A DNA stretch of 64,000 nt from Chryseobacterium sp. JV274 (GTDB lineage Bacteria > Bacteroidota > Bacteroidia > Flavobacteriales > Weeksellaceae), in the NCBI RefSeq assembly GCF_903969135.1, contig NZ_LR824569.1:186001-250000 (forward strand), written 5' to 3'. The notes beneath the pieces were generated by a model. That model saw only the letters and a program-made list of their open reading frames with translations. It was not told where the DNA came from and did not search any database. Position numbers and translations under genes: made by a program. Positions within the stretch are counted from its first letter, which is position 1, and each line of letters opens with the position of its first letter. Of the stretch, positions 27,518 through 36,160 are shown piece after piece.

Positions 27518-29012
27518 ATTGGAAGAATCACTAGATACAAAGAAAGTTTTTTTGATAAAACGCTCTAAATTGGAGAATGTGATTGACTCTAATTTTTATA
27601 CACCTTTCTTTGTTGAATTGATTAAGAAATTAGAAAATTCAACTACTAGTAAATTCATTAAATTAAGCAAAGTATTATCAAAGGTTACTGATGGATCACA
27701 TCATTCGCCAGAAAGTAATTTTATTTATACTAAAAATTATATTACTGTAAAAGATTTAAATGATGATGGCGAAATTGATTTGATAAATTGTTTGAAAATT
27801 TCTGATAAAGATTTTTCACAATTAGTGAAAAATGGCTGCCAACCTAGTATTAATGATATCTTATTTTCTAAAGATGGCACGATAGGTAAGACGCATTTAG
27901 TTAAAGAAAATAATTTTGTAGTATTATCATCTCTCGCAATTTTGACCCCTAAACCAGATAAGGTTTTACCTCAATATTTGGAGTATATCTTAAAAAGTAA
28001 TATTGTTATCCATTTAATAAAGCGATCTATGGGTGGATCGGCATTAAAAAGGATTATATTAAAAAATATAAGTGATCTAAAAGTTCCTATTCCTTCAAAA
28101 GAAATCCAACAACAAATTGTAGACATTTATAATAGTGCTTACACTCAAAAACAAGCCAAAGAAGTTGAAGCCAAAGACTTATTAGCAAGTATAGATAGTT
28201 ATTTGTTAAATGAGTTAGGCATTACTTTACCTGTAAAAAATAGCAGTTTAGAAGCTCGTATTTTTACGACTATGTTTAGTGATATATCTGGCGGTAGATT
28301 TGATCCTAAATTGTATGATAGAACAACCACAGATTTAAAACAAGCAATCAAAAATATAGATAGAACAAAGTTTACAACTAAAAGACTGAAAGATATTTTG
28401 GTAGAAAGTGTTGCAGGTGATTGGGGGATTGAAAATGAAGGAATTGATATAGAAGGTTATAAAAAATGTTTGGTAATAAGGGCAACAGAGTTTAATAATG
28501 ATTATAATTTAACTCTTGATAATTCTAGGGTAAAATATAGACTAATAAAGGAGGAAAAATTATCTAAACTAAATATTAAAGAAGGAGATTTGTTAATTGA
28601 GAAGTCAGGAGGAAGTCCAGATCAACCAGTCGGTAGAATTGCTTTAATAACTAATGATTATCTAGATAAAGGAGCCTTAGCTTTTAGTAATTTTATTCAT
28701 AAAATTACCGTCGATGAAACAGTAGTAAATTCAAATTATTTATTTTCATTTTTAAAAACAGTTTATAATATCAAATTGACAGAAGCTATGCAGAGTCAAA
28801 CCAATGGGATCCGCAATTTGATAATGTCAGCATATTTAAATCAGAATATTGTTCTTCCCATTGATTCAAATGGAAATATTGATTTAAACAAACAGATAAA
28901 GATTGCAGATTTTATTGTAGAAATCCGTTCCAAATCAAGAAAATTACGACAAGAGGCAAATTCAATTTTAGAAAAAGCAAAACAAGAAGTAGAACAAATT
29001 ATATTAGGATAA
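27504..29012 (+). CDS. hsdS: Type I-style specificity subunit HsdS
   Basis: The 502-residue protein has two target-recognition halves. The first spans about residues 1-205 and ends in the conserved helix pattern LKVPIPSKEIQQQIVDIYNS. The second spans about 260-495 and ends KIADFIVEIRSKSRKLRQEA with a C-terminal helix. The two long helices set the spacing of a split DNA target. It overlaps the methylase-nuclease gene by 14 bases, so the two are made together. The target sequence cannot be read from the gene. Confidence 0.88.
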   Translation: MEQYKLEESLDTKKVFLIKRSKLENVIDSNFYTPFFVELIKKLENSTTSKFIKLSKVLSKVTDGSHHSPESNFIYTKNYITVKDLNDDGEIDLINCLKISDKDFSQLVKNGCQPSINDILFSKDGTIGKTHLVKENNFVVLSSLAILTPKPDKVLPQYLEYILKSNIVIHLIKRSMGGSALKRIILKNISDLKVPIPSKEIQQQIVDIYNSAYTQKQAKEVEAKDLLASIDSYLLNELGITLPVKNSSLEARIFTTMFSDISGGRFDPKLYDRTTTDLKQAIKNIDRTKFTTKRLKDILVESVAGDWGIENEGIDIEGYKKCLVIRATEFNNDYNLTLDNSRVKYRLIKEEKLSKLNIKEGDLLIEKSGGSPDQPVGRIALITNDYLDKGALAFSNFIHKITVDETVVNSNYLFSFLKTVYNIKLTEAMQSQTNGIRNLIMSAYLNQNIVLPIDSNGNIDLNKQIKIADFIVEIRSKSRKLRQEANSILEKAKQEVEQIILG

Positions 29013-29035
29013 CAAAACTAAACCAAATTAAACAA

Positions 29036-30613
29036 ATGATAATCCGAGGAATTTTAGATAGATCATTAAGTAGCCAAATTTGTATTAGGGGCTTTGCTCC
29101 AATTAAAGAGCTAGCAAGGATATCTATTGCAGATTACAGCTATCAGAGAAACCCAATATATGCACAACAGCAAGAGATCGCTACATTTTTAGATAATGAG
29201 GAATTTTTATTTTTTCCAGAAGTAATTTTAAGTCTCAAACTTAGAAAGGATTTAACTAGTCTCAAACCGAAAGACTCAAGACTTGGTGCAGTTGCTGAAT
29301 TGGAATTAACTTCAAAATTTACTTCAAACATTGATAGGTTTTCTTTAAAAATAAAGAAACAAAAGTATACATCAGTTAATGATGTACGTAACAAAGATTC
29401 ATTGGATCTCGTTGAGCTACTATTAGATGATGATTATCTAGCTGATTTAATCAAAAAAGGGAAACATCCATTTCATCGTATAGATGGTAACCATAGGTTA
29501 AAGGCGGCTGAAGTTGCAACCAGCGGTAAAGTGAAAGAGATGATTTGTCCATTTTGCATTATTTTAAATGATGTATTAATTCAAGAAGAATTTGATCAAG
29601 ATGGAAATAGTAAAAAAGTTGAAAATAACTCAAATCAAAAATTTGATAAGGTTGTATTTCACAACATCAATACAAAAACAATTCCTCTAACATCGGAAGA
29701 AAATTTAAAAGTAATTATTGATGATGAATATAATTTTCAAGATCAATATTTAAGAGACAAATTTGGTTGGGAGTATTTTGCGACTAGAAAAATCTATAAA
29801 GATTTACCTGAAAACATAAAAGACGTATATCCAAATTTGGGAGAATTGTTTGTGAAAAATCCTCGAACATTTACGATTGGATTAGTTAATCTGCTACTTG
29901 AGAAAAAAGAAATTTCAAAATCAGAGAAAAGTATCAAGAACCTGAAAGAAAGTTTTAGTAAAATTAATCAGATCTTTGGTAATGATGAACTGTTGAAAAA
30001 TTTAGATGGTTTCGAAATTACCATAGCATGCGTTTATCTACAAATATCAAGAGCTGCAAATGTTAAATTGTTTATCAATTGGGTGAAGAATAACCAAATT
30101 TATAATCTTAAGGGGATCAATCCAAAATCGTTAATTGATATTTATTCAAATATTGCCGAAGCTAAGAAGAAAGAAATATTTGTTTCGATGGCATTTTCTA
30201 ACGAAACAAAATCTCATTATGATGCAATTAAAAAAGCAACTGAAGAGATCAATAACACATATGATTTAGAAATTAAACTGCGAGAATTGCGAATAGATAA
30301 ATTTGAAGCAGGATATTCATATGATATCAATGATGAGATTTTGAAGAAGATAGAAGAGTCTGGATTGTTGATAGTTGATATTTCTAAACATAATGGTAAT
30401 GTTTATCATGAATTGGGTTATATGATGGGGTTAAATCAAGCAAAAGGATTAAATCAAGAGAATTTCATTATAATAAAAAGCAATGATCCAAAATTTAAAG
30501 ATGATAAAGTGGGGTTTAACTTAACAAGCATTAAGCAGTTAAGATTTGATGATACTCTACAATTAGTAGATATGTTAAAGGAAAGCTTAAAGAAATACTA
30601 CAATTTAATTTAG
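29036..30613 (+). CDS. DGQHR/ParB-like domain fused to a TIR-like domain
   Basis: The 525-residue product has an N-terminal domain with HRIDGNHRLKAAEVA (about 147-161). This closely follows the DGQHR signature of DndB-like and ParB/Srx-like proteins. Residues about 379-525 form a Rossmann-like domain: KEIFVSMAFSNETKSHYDAI, then GLLIVDISKHNGNVYHELGY. That is the nucleoside 2-deoxyribosyltransferase / TIR-like fold, with Asp and Glu at the usual active-site strand ends. Such domains often degrade NAD in immune proteins. The gene lies 23 bases after hsdS and is probably part of that operon. Function is inferred from domain type only. Confidence 0.75.
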   Translation: MIIRGILDRSLSSQICIRGFAPIKELARISIADYSYQRNPIYAQQQEIATFLDNEEFLFFPEVILSLKLRKDLTSLKPKDSRLGAVAELELTSKFTSNIDRFSLKIKKQKYTSVNDVRNKDSLDLVELLLDDDYLADLIKKGKHPFHRIDGNHRLKAAEVATSGKVKEMICPFCIILNDVLIQEEFDQDGNSKKVENNSNQKFDKVVFHNINTKTIPLTSEENLKVIIDDEYNFQDQYLRDKFGWEYFATRKIYKDLPENIKDVYPNLGELFVKNPRTFTIGLVNLLLEKKEISKSEKSIKNLKESFSKINQIFGNDELLKNLDGFEITIACVYLQISRAANVKLFINWVKNNQIYNLKGINPKSLIDIYSNIAEAKKKEIFVSMAFSNETKSHYDAIKKATEEINNTYDLEIKLRELRIDKFEAGYSYDINDEILKKIEESGLLIVDISKHNGNVYHELGYMMGLNQAKGLNQENFIIIKSNDPKFKDDKVGFNLTSIKQLRFDDTLQLVDMLKESLKKYYNLI

Positions 30614-30818
30614 GTTATGTCTAAATCTAGATCAAAAAAATAGCTAAGAAAACCATATTTACAGTTTTATCTATTGCGAACGATAATGATAACAAAATAA
30701 GAGAAACCGTAAAATTTCATGAATACGAGAGTCAAGTTTTGAAAAAACAGGTTAAATAATTTAGAAATAAGTTCACCAGTTTTAAACTGATACTACAAAG
30801 AAATTGATAAGTAAATAC

Positions 30819-30844
30819 AAATCCTAAATTTTAATTTAGGATTT
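30819..30844. terminator. Bidirectional terminator hairpin
   Basis: A perfect 12-bp inverted repeat (30819-30830 with 30833-30844) lies between the DGQHR/TIR-like gene and the convergent XRE gene. It overlaps the XRE stop codon. AT runs on both sides suit termination from either direction. The preceding 200 bases contain only short, closed frames. Confidence 0.65.
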
Positions 30845-31144
30845 TCTCTTATTTTTATTCTTAAACTCTTTTTGTAAACGATCAATTTCTAATTCTATTT
30901 TTTTCAATTCTTTTGCGTCCAATTTTGTGAAAAGAGAAAATATATCAATGTCTAAAAAGTTGCTAAGTTTTACGATATTTTCAATTGTTGGATTTGTCAA
31001 TCCTCTCTCAATTCTACCTACATGATCTTTAGAAATATTTAATTCCAATCCTAACTGGAATTGGGATAATTCTCTCCTTAATCTATAGACTTGAATTAAT
31101 TTACCAATTTGAAACTTTAAATCTTCTACCTGCCATTTATACAT
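30836..31144 (-). CDS. XRE-family transcriptional regulator
   Basis: The 102-residue protein carries a Cro/C1-type HTH: LIQVYRLRRELSQFQLGLEL, then ISKDHVGRIERGLTNPT. It ends in a Lys/Glu-rich helix that may mediate dimers. It sits at the end of the restriction cluster, convergent with it, and could act as a control (C) protein, but no operator was identified. The promoter should lie between 31145 and about 31200. Confidence 0.85.
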   Translation of the reverse strand: MYKWQVEDLKFQIGKLIQVYRLRRELSQFQLGLELNISKDHVGRIERGLTNPTIENIVKLSNFLDIDIFSLFTKLDAKELKKIELEIDRLQKEFKNKNKRKS

Positions 31145-31214
31145 GTAGTAAATTTTGATCTTTTAAATACTTTTCATGAAGATATATATGTCTTCTATTG
31201 TTTTTTTATTATAT

Positions 31215-31246
31215 TTGTAAGATAAGTTACAGATAATGTAACTTTG
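31215..31246 (+). promoter_or_regulatory. Flavobacterial promoter upstream of the SusC leader
   Basis: TTG at 31215-31217 and TAACTTTG at 31239-31246 are separated by 21 bases, exactly the TTG-N17-23-TAnnTTTG arrangement. A second -7-like TATATTTG lies at 31210-31217. Transcription from here would produce a leader of about 530 bases before the SusC start. Confidence 0.6.
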
Positions 31247-31785
31247 CGATACTTCAACGAAATATTAGAAGCTATTGCTTAGAATCTCGAAGCAGAAAAC
31301 TGGTAATTTTCAAATAACAACGAGATGATAGGCTTGAAGCTCACGACCTAGGCGTGGGCTCTCTTATCTGTTGTTATGGGTATACCAGTGCCTCTGCTCG
31401 GATAATGTAGAGTTCCCATGCCATTTTATTTCATGCTGTTCGCTTTATCTCTACATTAAAATCTAAGCCCGCTTACAACATAAGTATCAGAGTGCACGAT
31501 ACAATAGGAGGGTACAGCCTATTGTGGCTTTTTAAGCTTACACGGGACACAGATTTCATTCATATTAAATTCTTTCCGGTGCCCTAAAGGTCACTGATTG
31601 CAGAACCTCACCAGTCCTTTTTCATACCAAAGGGCATCAGGAAAGTCTTTATCTAAAAAATGAATCAAAAAAACTACTCAACTTAAAATCAGAAGAAAGA
31701 AAAAAGCCCCTTCCCATAGAGTTTGCAGACCAACGGGAAAGAGCATGGTTAAGTTATTAATTAAATTAAAAACCTTTACAAATCT
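31247..31785 (+). other. Long structured untranslated leader before susC
   Basis: No convincing gene is present in this 540-base stretch, but several helices are. (a) An extended imperfect hairpin at 31312-31376 has the core AGCTCACG (about 31339-31346) facing CGTGGGCT (about 31354-31361). (b) A 10-bp perfect stem pairs 31403-31412 with 31449-31458. (c) An 8-bp perfect stem pairs 31501-31508 with 31518-31525, followed by a weak T-run (GGCTTTTT), which could be an attenuator. It may be a cis-regulatory leader or a small RNA. It does not match a riboswitch I can name. Confidence 0.5.
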
Positions 31786-34776
31786 ATGAAAAATTCCTAT
31801 TACCATATAGGAGGCATTTTCTTTGGGCTCATGTTTACAACTGTAAGCATTACTGTAAAAGCCCAGACACGCAACATTTCCGGTACCGTAACCTCATCAG
31901 GTAAACCTCTTTCAGGAGTCGTAATCTCCCAAGAGGGTAGTGATCAGGTAACAATGACTGGCAACAACGGAACCTATACATTACAGGTTTCAGCAGAAAA
32001 TTCCATCCTATTGTTCAGACATCCTGATTATGCTGAAGAAAAATTCAGACTCACTAATCAGACGGTCGTTAATATCAGCTTAGAACAAAAAGTAAAGGGA
32101 ATCGAAGAAGTTATTCTCAACGCTGGCTACTACAAGGTTAAAGACAAAGAAAGAACCGGTAGTATCGCCAAAGTTTCAGCAAAAGATATAGAAAACCAGC
32201 CTGTCTCCAATGTCTTATCAACCGTACAGGGAAGAATGGCAGGAGTAAATATCACCCAGAATTCAGGAGTTCCGGGTGGTGGCTACAGCATCCAGATCCG
32301 AGGGCGCAACAGTCTGAGAACTTATGCCAACAGTGAAATCGATGGCAGCCAGCCCTTATATATAGTAGATGGTGTCCCCGTGGGAAGCGGAATGACTGCT
32401 ACTTATGGTGCCAATATTTTGTCAGATGCCAACCTAAATCCTTTAAGCAATATCAGCCCTAATGATATCGAAAGCATCGAGGTTTTAAAAGATGCAGATG
32501 CCACGGCTATCTATGGTTCAAGAGGAGCCAACGGCGTGGTACTGGTAACGACTAAACGGGCCAGGAAAGGATCTTTAGGACTTTCCGTTAATACATCCTA
32601 TGCTTTAAGCAACAGCCTTTCCAATCTTACCATGATGAATACGGAGCAATATCTGGGAATGCGCAGACAGGCCTATGCGAATGATGGAATTACCGTATAT
32701 CCGGCCACTGCTTATGATATCAACGGAACATGGGACCAGTCCCGTTATACGGATTGGTTCAAAACACTTCTCGGCAATACCTCTGTAACTTCCAATGTCC
32801 AGCTGTCTTTATCGGGAGGCGGGGAGAGGACCTCTTTTCTGGTAAGTTACGGACACAATGAGCAGACTACGGTCTTTGCCAAAGATTTCAGGTATAAAAC
32901 CAATACCTTACTGGGTAACCTGTCACACCGCTCCGCAGACAACCGTCTGAACTTTACCATGTCAACACTCTTTTCAAAGCTGGAACATAATGTAATCAGT
33001 CTGGACAATACCAGCAGCGCTTTGTTTCTGGCTCCCAATGCTCCCGCTCTGTACGATTCAGGAGGAAATATCAACTGGCAGAACTATACTTTTGATAATC
33101 CTTTGGCTGCCTATAACAGTACTTATTCCAACAACAATGTGCAGTTCATGAATAACTTCACGGCGGATTACGAACTTATGAAAAATGTACAGGTCAGACT
33201 CAATGGAGGAATCAGTTACCAGACCTTTGATGAACTGTCATTGCAGCCCAGTACGATCTATAACCCATCATTAGGGATAGGGCCTGCCAATTCCAGGGCG
33301 TTACAAAGCAATAAAAGCAGAATGTCCTACACTTTGGAACCGCAATTGAACTGGAGCTTTAAAAAAGATAGCCATCAGGTGGATGTCCTGGCCGGAGGTA
33401 CCTATCAGAGTGATCTGAATACTCAGGGTGCCATACAGGGATATGGTTTTACCAGTAATGCATTTATTGAAAATATTGCCGCAGCTACCACAAAACTGAT
33501 CTCGGACCAGACCAAAACAGAATATAAGTATACAGCCGTCTTCGGAAGACTTAATTATCAGTTTGACCATCGCTATATCATTAATATTACGGGCAGAAGA
33601 GACGGAAGCAGCCGCTTTGGAACCAACCGTAAGTTTGCGAACTTCGGGGCGGTGGGAGCGGCCTGGCTGTTCTCCAACGAAAGCTTTATGAAAGAACTGT
33701 CCTGGCTCTCCTTTGGAAAGCTGAGAGGAAGTTATGGCTCATCCGGAACTGATAATATTGGGAACTACCAGTATAACGATACGTTTATCACTTCTACCTT
33801 AGGATATAATAATGTAACAGGACTGGTTCCTTCCAAACTTTTCAATCCTAATTTCAGCTGGGAGAAAACCGTCAAATTAGAAGCCGCACTCGAAATGGGA
33901 TTCTTTAAGGACAGATTTCATGTTACGGCATCCCATTACCGCAACCGTTCATCGAATCAACTGGTAGGCTATCAGCTTCCATCGGTAACGGGGTTTACTT
34001 CAGTGCTGGCCAATCTGGATGCCACCATTCAAAATACGGGGTGGGAATTTGAGATCGCGGGCCGTCCGTTTACGGGAGCTTTTAAATGGGAAACATCTGC
34101 CAATCTAAGCATTCCGAAGAATAAGCTTCTGTCGTTCCCGGGACTGGAAGGCTCTACCTATGCCAACTCTTATGCAATTGGGCAATCCGTTAATATTATA
34201 AAATTGTATCATCTGGAAGGTATCAATCCTCAGAACGGTCAGTATATCTTTTCGGATTACAATGGTGACGGCAGGATCAGTTCCCCTGATGACAGGCAGA
34301 TTATTAAGAATATAGGCGTAGAGTTTTTCGGGGGTTGGAGCAATAATTTCAGCTATAAAAATTGGTCGCTGTCACTTCTTGTCCAGTTTGTCAAACAGCA
34401 GAGCCGCAATTTTAATTATCAGATGTCTTCCCCCGGACTGATGCGGAACCTTCCTGTAGAGGCCTTGAATGTCTGGTCACCCGACAATCCGAATGGATTG
34501 TATATGCCGTATCATGCTACCGCATCACCCCTGCACAGTTTATTTCAGATGAGTGATGCCACCGTGTCCGATGGGTCATTCATTCGGTTGAAAAATATTC
34601 AGCTCAGCTATCGGATTCCTCTGCAGGGGAAGCTCATCAGAGAAGCTAAGATCTATTTTCAGGGCCAGAACCTCTATACCTGGACCAAGTATTTCGGGCT
34701 GGATCCGGAGTTTTCATCTTTAGGATTTCTGCCGCCTCTAAAAACGTATTCTTTCGGCATGCAGATTAACTTTTAA
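31786..34776 (+). CDS. susC: SusC/RagA-family TonB-linked outer-membrane transporter
   Basis: The 996-residue precursor has a signal peptide (to about residue 27, VKAQ). A carboxypeptidase-regulatory-like beta domain follows (about 28-105; ISGTVTSSGKPLSGVVIS). The plug comes next (about 120-260; GRMAGVNITQNSGVPGGG, SIQIRGRNSL, LKDADATAIYGSRGANGVV). A 22-strand barrel ends in an aromatic strand (FGMQINF). SusC proteins import nutrients larger than porins allow, using TonB energy, with SusD as the lid. The SusD gene starts 11 bases later. GC is higher than in the cargo to the left. Confidence 0.95.
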   Translation: MKNSYYHIGGIFFGLMFTTVSITVKAQTRNISGTVTSSGKPLSGVVISQEGSDQVTMTGNNGTYTLQVSAENSILLFRHPDYAEEKFRLTNQTVVNISLEQKVKGIEEVILNAGYYKVKDKERTGSIAKVSAKDIENQPVSNVLSTVQGRMAGVNITQNSGVPGGGYSIQIRGRNSLRTYANSEIDGSQPLYIVDGVPVGSGMTATYGANILSDANLNPLSNISPNDIESIEVLKDADATAIYGSRGANGVVLVTTKRARKGSLGLSVNTSYALSNSLSNLTMMNTEQYLGMRRQAYANDGITVYPATAYDINGTWDQSRYTDWFKTLLGNTSVTSNVQLSLSGGGERTSFLVSYGHNEQTTVFAKDFRYKTNTLLGNLSHRSADNRLNFTMSTLFSKLEHNVISLDNTSSALFLAPNAPALYDSGGNINWQNYTFDNPLAAYNSTYSNNNVQFMNNFTADYELMKNVQVRLNGGISYQTFDELSLQPSTIYNPSLGIGPANSRALQSNKSRMSYTLEPQLNWSFKKDSHQVDVLAGGTYQSDLNTQGAIQGYGFTSNAFIENIAAATTKLISDQTKTEYKYTAVFGRLNYQFDHRYIINITGRRDGSSRFGTNRKFANFGAVGAAWLFSNESFMKELSWLSFGKLRGSYGSSGTDNIGNYQYNDTFITSTLGYNNVTGLVPSKLFNPNFSWEKTVKLEAALEMGFFKDRFHVTASHYRNRSSNQLVGYQLPSVTGFTSVLANLDATIQNTGWEFEIAGRPFTGAFKWETSANLSIPKNKLLSFPGLEGSTYANSYAIGQSVNIIKLYHLEGINPQNGQYIFSDYNGDGRISSPDDRQIIKNIGVEFFGGWSNNFSYKNWSLSLLVQFVKQQSRNFNYQMSSPGLMRNLPVEALNVWSPDNPNGLYMPYHATASPLHSLFQMSDATVSDGSFIRLKNIQLSYRIPLQGKLIREAKIYFQGQNLYTWTKYFGLDPEFSSLGFLPPLKTYSFGMQINF

Positions 34777-34786
34777 AACCAGTACA

Positions 34787-36160
34787 ATGAAACTTTATAA
34801 ACAATTCTATATCATAACAGGATTTTTAATACTAAACAATATGAGTTCCTGTGAAAAACTGATTGAAGTAGAAGTGCCTTCCAATCAGATTGCTTCAGAT
34901 CAGGTATTTGTAGATGTACAGACGGCAGATGCTGCCTTGGCTGGATTATATTCAGGACTGCGCGACAACTCGCCGTTTGCAGGAGATCAATCGGGCAGAC
35001 TATTAGGGCTTTACACTGATGATTTGGATTTTTATTCCACTACGGCAACCAATGGACTACCGGAGATATCCCAAAACCTTCAGAACGATTCCAATGTCAG
35101 TATTTATACAGACTGGTCAACTTCATATAAGCAGATCTATGTGGCCAATGCCATACTGGAAGGCATTGAAAAGTCAAAGTCTATTTCCCAGGCAGACCGC
35201 AACCGAATCAAAGGAGAGGCATTAATGGTCAGATCCATGCTTCTGTTATACCTTCAGCAGGTATATGGAGATATTCCTTATCCGACAACTACCGATTATC
35301 AGGTTAATCAGTCGATTTCAAAAACTGATAAGGCACAGGTGCTTATACATCTGAGTGAAGATCTTAAAGAATCCATCAGCCTGCTTCAGGACAACTACAG
35401 AAATACGGAGAGGATTTTTCCTAACCGTAAAATGGCGGAACTGCTATTGACTAAAGTCTATTTGCTGGAGGGAAGATGGGGAGAGGCTGAGTTTCTGTTA
35501 AAGGGCATTATTCAAAGTCCGATGTACCAGTTTCAGAATGATATTACCAAGGTCTTTAACAAATCCGGTTCGCATATTCTCTGGCAGCTGAAACCTAAAA
35601 ATTCCGGTGACGGCACCAAAGAGTCCGGAATCTATTATTTTAACAACTCAGCACCTTCAATGACCGCTCTCAGTACTGGCCTTGTCAATACATTTTATCC
35701 CGCAGATCTCAGAAAACAATACTGGATGGCATCGGTAACTTTTAACGGAACAACCTGGTACAGAGCTGAGAAATATAAAAACAGGACAGGGAATACAACG
35801 GAGTATTCAATTATTGCCCGGCTGGAAGAAGTATATCTTCTTTTAGCCGAGACTTTGGTTCAGCAAAATAAAATAGATGAAGCCCTTTTTTACCTCAATA
35901 AAACCAGACAGAGGGCAGGAATAGCACCATTAGCATTGCCTTTATCAAAAGAAGAAGCACTCAGTGAGATCATATTGGAAAACCGGCGAGAGTTTTTTAC
36001 AGAGATGGGACATCGTTTCTTCGATTTGAAAAGAGTCGGAAAGCTGGATATATCTATACAGGGAAAGCCTAACTGGAAGTCTTTTCATAAACTATGGCCA
36101 ATTCCCCAGCAGGATATTTTGTTAAATCCCAATTTAAAACCTCAAAATGAAGGCTATTAA
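34787..36160 (+). CDS. susD: RagB/SusD-family substrate-binding lipoprotein
   Basis: The 457-residue precursor has a lipoprotein signal with Cys at about residue 22 (NNMSSCEK). TPR-like helices follow (ADAALAGLYSGLRDN, QADRNRIKGEALMVRSM), typical of SusD. The C-terminal region has the signature EIILENRREFFTEMGHRFFD and ends with a Trp/Pro-rich stretch (LWPIPQQDILLNPNL). It forms the lid on the SusC barrel on the cell surface. Its stop overlaps the next start by 14 bases, so the downstream peptidase is in the same operon. Confidence 0.93.
   Translation: MKLYKQFYIITGFLILNNMSSCEKLIEVEVPSNQIASDQVFVDVQTADAALAGLYSGLRDNSPFAGDQSGRLLGLYTDDLDFYSTTATNGLPEISQNLQNDSNVSIYTDWSTSYKQIYVANAILEGIEKSKSISQADRNRIKGEALMVRSMLLLYLQQVYGDIPYPTTTDYQVNQSISKTDKAQVLIHLSEDLKESISLLQDNYRNTERIFPNRKMAELLLTKVYLLEGRWGEAEFLLKGIIQSPMYQFQNDITKVFNKSGSHILWQLKPKNSGDGTKESGIYYFNNSAPSMTALSTGLVNTFYPADLRKQYWMASVTFNGTTWYRAEKYKNRTGNTTEYSIIARLEEVYLLLAETLVQQNKIDEALFYLNKTRQRAGIAPLALPLSKEEALSEIILENRREFFTEMGHRFFDLKRVGKLDISIQGKPNWKSFHKLWPIPQQDILLNPNLKPQNEGY

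Noticed and set aside
30649..30759. Open stretch of about 36 codons after the TIR-like gene
   Set aside because: It follows an in-frame stop, has no start codon in a good position, and matches nothing I recognise. It could be a relic, but the evidence is too weak to list.
31312..31536. Group II intron, tmRNA, RNase P or SRP RNA in the leader
   Set aside because: The conserved cores of these RNAs (domain V, tRNA-like ends, the RNase P core, GGAAGCA-type loops) are not present, so only a generic structured leader is claimed.
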